From JBAZHE01 sp041652555 (GTDB taxonomy: Bacteria; Patescibacteriota; Patescibacteriia; Patescibacteriales; WJLG01), in NCBI GenBank assembly GCA_041652555.1, contig JBAZHE010000022.1:1-22266 (forward strand): DNA of 22,266 nucleotides, written 5' to 3'. Positions 7,235 to 13,399 of this stretch are shown here, one piece after another (the first letter of the stretch is position 1; every line of letters begins with the position of its first letter). The notes under the pieces were generated by a model. That model searched no databases. It was not told the DNA's origin and worked only from the letters and a program-made list of their open reading frames with translations. The position numbers and the translations under genes were made by a program.

Positions 7235-8239
7235 TTATTTTAATAACTTTTTTATATCTTTTAAAGTCTCAACCTTAACAAATTCTTTTCTTAATTCAGC
7301 AGCACCAGACAGGCCTTTAGCATACCAACATAGATGTTTACGCATTTCACGAATTCCAGCCTCGCCTTTTAACTTATGCATCAATTTAGCATGTTTAAGG
7401 GCGATTTGCAAGACCCCATTCTTCTTTTTGTCATCCTGAGTTCCGGTACTCCGGAGCGAAGCCTGCCTGTCCAGTATAGATTCTTCACTGCGCTTCGCTC
7501 CGTTCAGAATGACAAAATGTTTTTTTATCTCCTTAAAAATCCAAGGTTTTCCGCAGGCCGCTTGCCCGATGGCAATTACATCAGCTTCAGTTTTCTTTAA
7601 CATTTCCTGTGCAGATTCAATATTAGTTATTCCACCATTAGCAATAAATACACCCTTGAACTTTTTCTTAGCTCTATTTAATAATTGATAATCAACTTCG
7701 CCAGAAAATCCTTGTGCCAAAGTCCGGCCATGAACCATTAAGGCGGTAATCGGCAAATCTTTTATTTTTTCAATAAAATCCAAAACACTGATATTCCCAG
7801 CCTTAATTCTAGTTTTAACAGAAATTGGTAATTTGGTATTTTTTATACAAGCTTCAATAACTCGGTGTGATAATTCCAAATCCTGAAATAATTTCACACC
7901 AGCCCCAGCCTTTTGTACTTTTGGCACTGGACAACCAAAATTAATATCAATTCCATCTGGTTTAAATTTCTCAACAATTTTTACAGCTTTAGCAAAATGT
8001 TTTGGGTCGTTACCAAAAAGCTGAACAACAAACTTTGCTCCACCGTTACTCTTGTACCTATCCAAAAGTCCGCTAGTTCTTTCACTGTCATAAAACAACC
8101 CAGCTGCCGAAACCATTTCACTATAAACAACATCAGCACCATTTTTACCACATAAAAACCTAAAAGCCGCATCCGTAATTCCAGCCAGCGGCGCTAAAAC
8201 GATTATGGGATGTTTTAATTCTTTCCAAAAATTTTTCAT
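7235..8239 (-). CDS. dus: tRNA-dihydrouridine synthase (DusB-like) with repeat-encoded insert
   Basis: This FMN enzyme reduces uridine to dihydrouridine in tRNA D-loops. The 334-residue protein starts with the Dus barrel (LAPLAGITDAAFR, about residues 15-27), then VQLFGNDP, the catalytic-Cys motif NFGCPVPKV (about 99-107), KTRIK, VHGRT, NGGI and IGQAACGKPWIF. The C-terminal helical tRNA-binding domain follows (HLCWYAKGL). Between barrel and helical domain sit 28 residues (VILNGAKRSEES through STGTQDD) encoded exactly by the 84-bp palindromic repeat at 7430-7513. Without them the length would be about 306, closer to the family norm. The ATG lies 1 nt after the cysS stop, so the two form an operon. 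tRNA modification fits with an aminoacyl-tRNA synthetase. Confidence 0.93.
   Translation of the reverse strand: MKNFWKELKHPIIVLAPLAGITDAAFRFLCGKNGADVVYSEMVSAAGLFYDSERTSGLLDRYKSNGGAKFVVQLFGNDPKHFAKAVKIVEKFKPDGIDINFGCPVPKVQKAGAGVKLFQDLELSHRVIEACIKNTKLPISVKTRIKAGNISVLDFIEKIKDLPITALMVHGRTLAQGFSGEVDYQLLNRAKKKFKGVFIANGGITNIESAQEMLKKTEADVIAIGQAACGKPWIFKEIKKHFVILNGAKRSEESILDRQASLRSTGTQDDKKKNGVLQIALKHAKLMHKLKGEAGIREMRKHLCWYAKGLSGAAELRKEFVKVETLKDIKKLLK
7430..7513. repeat. Family B palindromic repeat inside dus (84 bp, 28 codons)
   Basis: The ends are GTCATCCTGA and TCAGAATGAC, inverted with one mismatch. Inside lies the nested hairpin TCCGG-TACT-CCGG at 7442-7454, then GGAGCGAAG, which is matched inversely by CTTCGCTCC near 7493-7501. 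The length is an exact multiple of three and adds no stop in the dus frame. Confidence 0.85.
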
Positions 8240-8240
8240 A

Positions 8241-9926
8241 CTACTTTACAACTCTAAATATAGAAACTCCAGATTTTTCGTCTTTAATATAATAACCGAG
8301 TTTTAAAAGTTCATCGCGCAACCTATCAGATTCTCCCCAAAGTTTTTTTATTCTGGCCTGCTCTCGCTCATTAAACATTTTTATAATTTCTTCGTCTTCT
8401 ATTTTTTTAAAATCAAACTTTTCAAAAATTTTAGTAGTTGTTTTCCCGGTTAAGGTTGCGTCTGTTTGAATTTTAACACGCTCAATCTTAGAATTATTCT
8501 CCAAATCAAGTCCTAATACTTTATCAAAATCAAAAATTATTTTTAATTTATTCTGAGAAGATAAATTTTTGTCAGCTAATACTTCAGAAAGAACAGCCAA
8601 AGTGGCTGGAGTATTAAAATCTTCAGCCAAAGCAGAAATAAATTTTTGTTTATAGTCAGTATCCGACACACCCTGCCCGAGTACGGGCACAACTTTTTCT
8701 AGAGGGGAATTTTTAATAGTGTAAAGTTGATTGTATAAATTTAATAATCCATCTTCGGCAGCGGACAGAGCTTCCCAGGTAAAATTTTGTTTAGAGCGAT
8801 AGTTAGCCGACAAAAAATAATAACGCAAAGCCAAGGGTGTAAAAACTTTTGTTTTAACCTCAGCTAAAGAAAAACTAGTCCCTTTAGATTTGGCCATTTT
8901 TTCATTATTCACCAAAAGGTGCTCATTGTGCAGCCAATAATCAACATACTTAACACCGTTAGCTGATTCGGACTGCGCAATTTCGTTGGTGTGATGAACA
9001 GGAATATGTTCCATTCCACCCATATGGATATCAATCGTTGCGCCAAGATATTTTTTACTCATTGCCGAACATTCAATATGCCAACCAGGAAAACCTTCGC
9101 CGTGTTTCACTTCGGGCGACTTAAATGGCGAACGCCAAAACTGAATCGCCTTTTCATGCGCTCCGGCACGAAAAAACCACAAAGCAAAATCTTGCGGATT
9201 CTTTTTCGCCGAATCAGACACTTCACCAGAACCTTCACCAGCCATATTTTTTTCTAAATTCTGACCAGAAAGCGCAGTGTAATTTGGAAATTTAGAAACA
9301 TCAAAATAAACCGCCAAAGGCGTAGCATAAGCAAAACCTTTTTTCAAAAGCACGGCCACCATTTTTTGCATCTCTTTAATATGACGAGTAGCCCGTGGTT
9401 TTTTCCAAGGGTCTAAAATATTCAAATCAGCCGCATCTTTTTCATAGGCAACAATATATTTTTGCGCAATTTCTTCCGGAGAGCTTCTAAAACTATCTTC
9501 AACAATATATCCTTTTTTATCTTTTATTAAATTTTCATACTTACAATACGGACACACATGAATATTATTTAAAAATGTTCCAGTAATAAAAGCTTTTTTA
9601 GTTGTAGCTATGCCTGAATTAAAAATTTTATGACATTTTTTGCATTCAACCCCTAGCCCCACTGTCGCCATTTTATCCTCACCCTGATCCTCGTCAGAAG
9701 TTAAATGCCCGACGTCAGTATAATTACGCACCATTTTTACCTTATAACCAACATATTCCAAAGTCCGACGAACAATATCAGAACAATACGCTCCGCGCAA
9801 ATTACCAATATGCTGAATCCAATAAACCGTCGGTCCGCAATAATAAAAAGTCGCCAAGCCATTCTTCAAAGGCTTAAATTCCTCCTTTTTCCGAGTTAAA
9901 GTATTATATAAAAATAGTTTCCCCAT
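8241..9926 (-). CDS. cysS: Cysteinyl-tRNA synthetase with zinc-ribbon insertion
   Basis: The class I synthetase is 561 residues. The N-terminal catalytic core shows YYCGPTVYWIQHIGNLRG (the HIGH motif region, about residues 28-45), with Cys30 as the expected zinc ligand. NYTDVGHLTSDEDQGEDKM and the zinc/active-site segment GWHIECSAM then HHTNEIAQSE follow. The KMSKS loop is present as KMAKSKG. Residues about 91-148 are an insertion with paired cysteines, CKKC (95-98) and CPYC (125-128), absent from the E. coli enzyme and looking like a zinc ribbon. A second short insert, VVPVLGQGV, before the anticodon-side helices is encoded by the hairpin at 8674-8689. The start has AAGG a few nt before ATG; a TAAAAT at 9935-9940 with TTGCTT 17 bp upstream is a possible promoter. 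It heads the cysS-dus operon. Confidence 0.95.
   Translation of the reverse strand: MGKLFLYNTLTRKKEEFKPLKNGLATFYYCGPTVYWIQHIGNLRGAYCSDIVRRTLEYVGYKVKMVRNYTDVGHLTSDEDQGEDKMATVGLGVECKKCHKIFNSGIATTKKAFITGTFLNNIHVCPYCKYENLIKDKKGYIVEDSFRSSPEEIAQKYIVAYEKDAADLNILDPWKKPRATRHIKEMQKMVAVLLKKGFAYATPLAVYFDVSKFPNYTALSGQNLEKNMAGEGSGEVSDSAKKNPQDFALWFFRAGAHEKAIQFWRSPFKSPEVKHGEGFPGWHIECSAMSKKYLGATIDIHMGGMEHIPVHHTNEIAQSESANGVKYVDYWLHNEHLLVNNEKMAKSKGTSFSLAEVKTKVFTPLALRYYFLSANYRSKQNFTWEALSAAEDGLLNLYNQLYTIKNSPLEKVVPVLGQGVSDTDYKQKFISALAEDFNTPATLAVLSEVLADKNLSSQNKLKIIFDFDKVLGLDLENNSKIERVKIQTDATLTGKTTTKIFEKFDFKKIEDEEIIKMFNEREQARIKKLWGESDRLRDELLKLGYYIKDEKSGVSIFRVVK
8674..8689. repeat. Short palindrome inside cysS (TGCCCG-AGTA-CGGGCA)
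   Basis: A 6-bp GC stem surrounds an AGTA loop, in a gene that is otherwise AT-rich at this point. It encodes part of VVPVLGQG in a linker just after the catalytic core. Its loop matches the TACT/AGTA loops of the other palindromes in the window. Confidence 0.5.
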
Positions 9927-9979
9927 ATAGCCTTATTTTAAGGGAAAATAACCAAAAAAGCAACAAAACCCCACCGACT

Positions 9980-10008
9980 TTGACACTTTTCAAAATAAAT
10001 GCTACTAT
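9980..10008 (+). promoter_or_regulatory. Consensus sigma-70-type promoter for the GlcG-like gene
   Basis: TTGACA at 9980-9985, a 17-bp spacer and TACTAT at 10003-10008 preceded by TGC (extended -10). It is the best -35/-10 pair I found in the window. The predicted start is near 10015, leaving a leader of about 43 nt before the GTG at 10058. Confidence 0.8.
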
Positions 10009-10057
10009 GCCCATGAAAATAAACATAACAAAAAATCACTTAACAAAGGAGAGAATA

Positions 10058-10573
10058 GTGGAATTACTCACGCCCAAGTACCTTACAAGAGAAGTTGCCG
10101 AAAAAGCCGTCTCGGTTGCATTGAAAGTGGCTTTAGAAAGTCAAATCACGCCGTTGATAAAACGTTTGCAATGCCATATTGTTGTTTTAGTTCCGGCCAT
10201 GGTTGACGATCGTGAAAAAGACTTTCCCGAGTGGCCAAACTATCCAACGACAGCATTTCCGCTTTATCAAAAAAGCGTCGGCAAAGAATTATGGAATCAT
10301 TCTTTTGATAACATAGCAAGATGCAAAGCTCTTCAACTTTGGACTGACAGAAATGATGACAGGACGACATCTGTGCCGCACCTCCTTTTTTCTGGTGATA
10401 CTCCTTTCTGGGGTGGCGTTAAACGAAGGGGAATTGTTGTAACCTGTTCTGGTGTGCAACCATGGTTTGATAAAATGATTTCCGGCTTAAGTGCCGATAT
10501 CATGGTAGCCTTGGCTCACGACGCCTATGAAAACGATGGGGAACGAAAATCTGGCATTAGCTTCCTGAGCTAA
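10058..10573 (+). CDS. GlcG/HbpS-like protein (DUF336-type fold), probable
   Basis: This is a soluble protein of 171 residues. I chose GTG at 10058 because a strong SD (AAGGAG at 10046-10051) lies 6 nt upstream. The longer open frame to 9980 begins inside the promoter and cannot be translated from it. The first 45 residues are an amphipathic helical region (KYLTREVAEKAVSVALKVAL). The core has a HIVVLVPA strand, NIARCKALQLW, then TPFWGGVKRRGIVVTCSGVQPWFDKMIS and a final helix ADIMVALAHDAY. The GG-x-pi-x-G-x-V-x-x-SG pattern followed by a helix with Asp and Ala is what GlcG/HbpS proteins show. Those bind small ligands such as haem or act in glycolate metabolism, but the ligand here is unknown. 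It is monocistronic with its own promoter and terminator. The family call is from pattern memory and moderately sure. Confidence 0.6.
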   Translation: MELLTPKYLTREVAEKAVSVALKVALESQITPLIKRLQCHIVVLVPAMVDDREKDFPEWPNYPTTAFPLYQKSVGKELWNHSFDNIARCKALQLWTDRNDDRTTSVPHLLFSGDTPFWGGVKRRGIVVTCSGVQPWFDKMISGLSADIMVALAHDAYENDGERKSGISFLS

Positions 10574-10577
10574 ACAA

Positions 10578-10629
10578 AACCCCACATATCAAATGCTCAA
10601 AAGCAAATGATATGTGGGGTTCTTTTTTT
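10578..10629. terminator. Strong bidirectional terminator
   Basis: Fourteen perfect pairs (10578-10591 with 10608-10621, containing CCCCACATATCA) are followed by a T run on the plus strand and TTTTGTTT on the minus strand. It separates the convergent GlcG-like gene and the 188-residue gene. Confidence 0.9.
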
Positions 10630-10666
10630 ATTTTAAAAAATTATTTCAAAATTGAAAATTAAAAAT

Positions 10667-11233
10667 TTATCGCAGTCCTTCCACCTCATCAATCCGAACC
10701 CGATGTCTCTTTCCAGAATTGTCGCGGTAGCAAATATAATATTCCATACTCTCGGAAAATTTTTTCAAATGCTCTAAAAATTTTTCGTCAAAAGCAATAA
10801 AATAATCTAAATCTATTTTTTCAAAACCATTACCAGAAATAATAAATGTTCGGCGAGCGGCGCCAATCCTCTCCGAAGTTGGACGCACTAATAATTCATA
10901 ATTGCTATGCTGAAATTTTATCAAAAGCTTTGGTTGATCAATAGCGCCGGCACCAGAAGAAATATTTACAAAATCAACAAACATTCTAAAAGTAAAAGTC
11001 AAATCTTTTAAAGAAACATAGGGACGCTTAGCTAAATCAGATAAAGAAGAAATCTTAAAACCATCCCGACGACCTTCAGCATTTACGCGCAAATGAATTT
11101 TGGCCACACGAATATTAGCAGTCATCTGACGCCGCAAAAGCTTCACAGTCTGATAAGTAAGCCAAGCATAAACCACCGTAATGGCAACCAAAATTAAATT
11201 AGCATATTGATTGGCGACATCTAGTATTTTCAT
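10667..11233 (-). CDS. Single-helix membrane protein of unknown function
   Basis: This is a protein of 188 residues from ATG 11233. The frame stays open upstream to 11332, but that extension is encoded by a REPIN-like repeat and would lie before the promoter, so I reject it. After MKILDVANQYA, a membrane helix spans about residues 12-30 (NLILVAITVVYAWLTY), followed by basic LLRRQM. That suggests the remaining domain is in the cytoplasm. The domain is mixed alpha/beta with DLTFTFRMFVDFVNISS, a Pro-Lys-Leu-Leu-Ile strand and FIISGNGFEKIDL. No catalytic motif is recognised. The perfect extended -10 at 11240-11248 places the transcript start on the A of the ATG, so the mRNA is probably leaderless. 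Confidence 0.7.
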   Translation of the reverse strand: MKILDVANQYANLILVAITVVYAWLTYQTVKLLRRQMTANIRVAKIHLRVNAEGRRDGFKISSLSDLAKRPYVSLKDLTFTFRMFVDFVNISSGAGAIDQPKLLIKFQHSNYELLVRPTSERIGAARRTFIISGNGFEKIDLDYFIAFDEKFLEHLKKFSESMEYYICYRDNSGKRHRVRIDEVEGLR

Positions 11234-11239
11234 ACTAAT

Positions 11240-11248
11240 ATTATAACA
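11240..11248 (-). promoter_or_regulatory. Extended -10 promoter giving a leaderless mRNA
   Basis: The minus strand reads TGTTATAAT, with six bases between the hexamer and ATG 11233. This is exactly the spacing that puts +1 at the start codon. The REPIN begins 8 nt upstream and would occupy the -35 region. Confidence 0.65.
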
Positions 11249-11256
11249 CAAAATCA

Positions 11257-11359
11257 CGGGGGTGCCATAGTTCCGGTACTCCGGACTGTGGCACCCTATT
11301 TGCCAACTAAAATTCTGCATATTGGGTTCCACAGCCCTTACGGGACTATGGAACCCCCG
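11257..11359. repeat. REPIN-like inverted pair of hairpins (family D)
   Basis: Two hairpins (11260-11296 and 11324-11356) each have an 8-bp outer stem: GGGTGCCA/TGGCACCC and GGGTTCCA/TGGAACCC. The outer arms of the whole unit, 11257-11271 and 11345-11359, are also inverted over 15 bp with one mismatch. The first hairpin contains the TCCGG-TACT-CCGG module shared with the dus repeat. Confidence 0.85.
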
Positions 11360-11367
11360 CTAGGAAT

Positions 11368-11419
11368 CACACACCCCGTCGCGGATTACCGCGCCACCCC
11401 TCTTTCTAGAGGGGATTTA
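11368..11419. repeat. Family A repeat at the 3' end of the GT-C gene
   Basis: This has the CACACACCCC end and the CCACCCCTCT..CTAGAGGGGATTTA end, also seen at 14121-14191 and 15211-15282. It carries a different middle (GCGGATTACCGC palindrome). It provides the last residues and the stop of the gene ending at 11386. Confidence 0.8.
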
Positions 11420-13299
11420 ATGTTTGTTAATTGATAGAGAGCAAAAGCATTATTTACTTTCTTAATTTTTTTCAAAAACAATCCGCTGGCAGACAATTTT
11501 TTATTCAAATCAACTAAAGCAAAGTCGTAGAGGTTGAAATTAAAATAATAAACCGGGTATATTCTTGCTAATTGCGCATAACGGTCATTTAATTCTTTGT
11601 TACTCAAATCTCCGAAAGAAACAGTTCTGGCTGGAAAAAATAATTTGTCGTGATAACGTGTAATAATTATAGAATTTTCCTCAGTCAAATCCAAAACTTC
11701 TTGGTATTCATTCAAAGAAGTTTTTCTATTAACAGAAAAATAGGCCAAGCCCTCTTCTGAAGCACCAAAAACAAACATTACAGAAACATAAAAATAAATA
11801 ATCAATAAAATTACACGAACAGTACCAATTAAAAAATTAGCTGATGGCAAAGAAAAAGAGAAAAACTTTTTTTGCCCAAAACAAAATCTCGCAAACATTG
11901 ATTTTACTGCATTCTCACCCTCAATAACGTCAGGAACCCCTAACGGGAGATCCTGACGGAGCCAAAACTCACTTTCCCGATGCTTATCTTCTTCTGATGG
12001 GAAAATAGCCCAAGTCAAACGCAAAATAAAAGAAGTCGCTAAAGGCATTAAGCCAATATACACAGGCAACCAATAGCGCGTATAAGAATTACCAATGGTA
12101 ATGCTTTTCGGATCAGGATTGTCGTGAAAATCCCAAGAACCATAATATAAAATCAAAACTATCGCTGAAATTAAAAAAGATAATAGATATGCCCAGTGTC
12201 TTTTTTTCCAAGAAAAAAACCGAACCAAAAACACTATCAAACCAAATATCGCCGGCCAAAAGAGCCAAGGAAACATTTTTATAAAATAATTATCAAAAGT
12301 TAGGCGAGATTTTTCAGGATTAAAACCGAAATAAAAAATATCGGTTTTTATTTTTTTCAAAATATCTCCGACAGCCGAAAAATTCTTACGAGAAACTTCC
12401 ACCGCAACCGAGGATGAATTTTGCGCAATACTAGTTATTGATTTGTTCATTTCCGTATACCCACCGCGCGTAAATCCTCCATAGAGAATTTGATTCCAAG
12501 AAATTTGCGGTAAAAAGGCAACCGCAGCAAAAGAAATAAATAGCAATAATTTTAATAAACCAACTTTTTTAAAATTAAAAATCCAAGCAATAAATAAAGC
12601 TGATAAAAGCCACAAAGCTTCAGAAGCGCGAGTCAAAAGCGTGAGGCCGATAAAAAATCCACCCAAAGAAGAGAAAAGAAAACCTCGCCAATTAATACTT
12701 TGCCAGTCAAAAGAAAAAAACTTTTTCTTTTCGCCAACTTGCACAGGGCAGTGCCCTGCGCCTACGAGAGAAAAATATAGGCCAATTAATAATAGAACAA
12801 CAAATAAAATATTATGGAAAAAGCCACGAACAGAATAATAAAAATATGGCGGAAAAAAAGCTAAAAGAAAAACAGAAAAAAAAGCTACGCCTTTATCAAA
12901 AATGCGCCGGAAAAAAAGATAGAAAAAAATAATTCCCAAGGCCGCAAAAAATGGCGTTAAATATGGAAAAACAGAAACAGAAAATATTTTAGCCAAAAAA
13001 CCATAAATTAAAATTATCCCTAAAAAACTAACCGGCTTGACTGTCCCATTGTCACTGCGCATACTGCGCGGAATAACGACATCACCAGCGACTAGATTAG
13101 CCGGTTCAAAATACGACAACTCACCAGTCTCGGCATAATTTTTGGTAAAAAAATAATTAGCCGCCTCATCCGGAGAATTCCATTTCGACAAACTAGAAAA
13201 ACTATTGGCCTGCACAAAAAAAGCCGCAGCTACAAAAAACCCAGCCGCCAAAGCCACCACACAAATTTCCTGCCAATATTTTTTAATAAAGTTAACCAT
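11386..13299 (-). CDS. Multi-pass membrane glycosyltransferase-like protein (GT-C/PMT type)
   Basis: The 637-residue protein has an N-terminal membrane helix, then a first outer loop containing SPDEAANYFFTKNY. Its Asp44-Glu45 pair sits where dolichyl/polyprenyl-phosphate sugar transferases of the PMT/ArnT group keep their catalytic acid. About ten further hydrophobic helices follow, with a conserved-looking NSYTRYWLPVYIGLMP stretch and a C-terminal soluble domain of about 100 residues. It probably adds sugars from lipid carriers to exported molecules; substrate unknown. Three palindromic repeats lie inside: family C (12741-12761, encoding GAGHCPV in a loop), family E (11928-11958, encoding DLPLGVPDV), and family A, which supplies the C-terminal KSPLERGVAR and the stop. 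It diverges from another large membrane protein. ATATAAAA directly before the ATG suggests a very short leader. Confidence 0.75.
   Translation of the reverse strand: MVNFIKKYWQEICVVALAAGFFVAAAFFVQANSFSSLSKWNSPDEAANYFFTKNYAETGELSYFEPANLVAGDVVIPRSMRSDNGTVKPVSFLGIILIYGFLAKIFSVSVFPYLTPFFAALGIIFFYLFFRRIFDKGVAFFSVFLLAFFPPYFYYSVRGFFHNILFVVLLLIGLYFSLVGAGHCPVQVGEKKKFFSFDWQSINWRGFLFSSLGGFFIGLTLLTRASEALWLLSALFIAWIFNFKKVGLLKLLLFISFAAVAFLPQISWNQILYGGFTRGGYTEMNKSITSIAQNSSSVAVEVSRKNFSAVGDILKKIKTDIFYFGFNPEKSRLTFDNYFIKMFPWLFWPAIFGLIVFLVRFFSWKKRHWAYLLSFLISAIVLILYYGSWDFHDNPDPKSITIGNSYTRYWLPVYIGLMPLATSFILRLTWAIFPSEEDKHRESEFWLRQDLPLGVPDVIEGENAVKSMFARFCFGQKKFFSFSLPSANFLIGTVRVILLIIYFYVSVMFVFGASEEGLAYFSVNRKTSLNEYQEVLDLTEENSIIITRYHDKLFFPARTVSFGDLSNKELNDRYAQLARIYPVYYFNFNLYDFALVDLNKKLSASGLFLKKIKKVNNAFALYQLTNIKSPLERGVAR
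11928..11958. repeat. Family E palindrome inside the GT-C gene
   Basis: CGTCAGGA pairs with TCCTGACG around a 15-nt loop with ACCCCTAACGGGAG. It is in frame and encodes the D-L-P-L-G-V-P-D-V segment of a hydrophilic loop. It is the only copy in the window. Confidence 0.6.
12741..12761. repeat. Family C palindrome, copy 1 (in the GT-C gene)
   Basis: Ten-base arms around a single central G, core CAGGGCAGTGCCCTG, followed by CCTACG. Compared with copy 2 (14476-14496), the second base and its partner change together (C-G here, A-T there). It encodes GAGHCPV in a loop. Confidence 0.75.
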
Positions 13300-13399
13300 T
13301 TTTATATAGTAATTATGATTAACTTACCAAAATTTACGGATTTTAGCAAGAAAAGCAACAACTACCAAAAAATAGCATTTTCTGCTAATGTTATTGTAT

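Noticed and set aside
7430..7513. The 28-residue dus insert as a new protein domain
   Set aside because: The DNA is a palindrome with inverted ends and a nested hairpin also found at 11269-11285; it is a repeat read in frame rather than a domain.
9980..10057. Longer N-terminus for the GlcG-like protein
   Set aside because: Its first codons are the -35 and -10 boxes; a strong SD precedes GTG 10058.
11234..11332. N-terminal extension of the 188-residue protein
   Set aside because: Encoded by the REPIN and upstream of the extended -10 that predicts a leaderless start at 11233.
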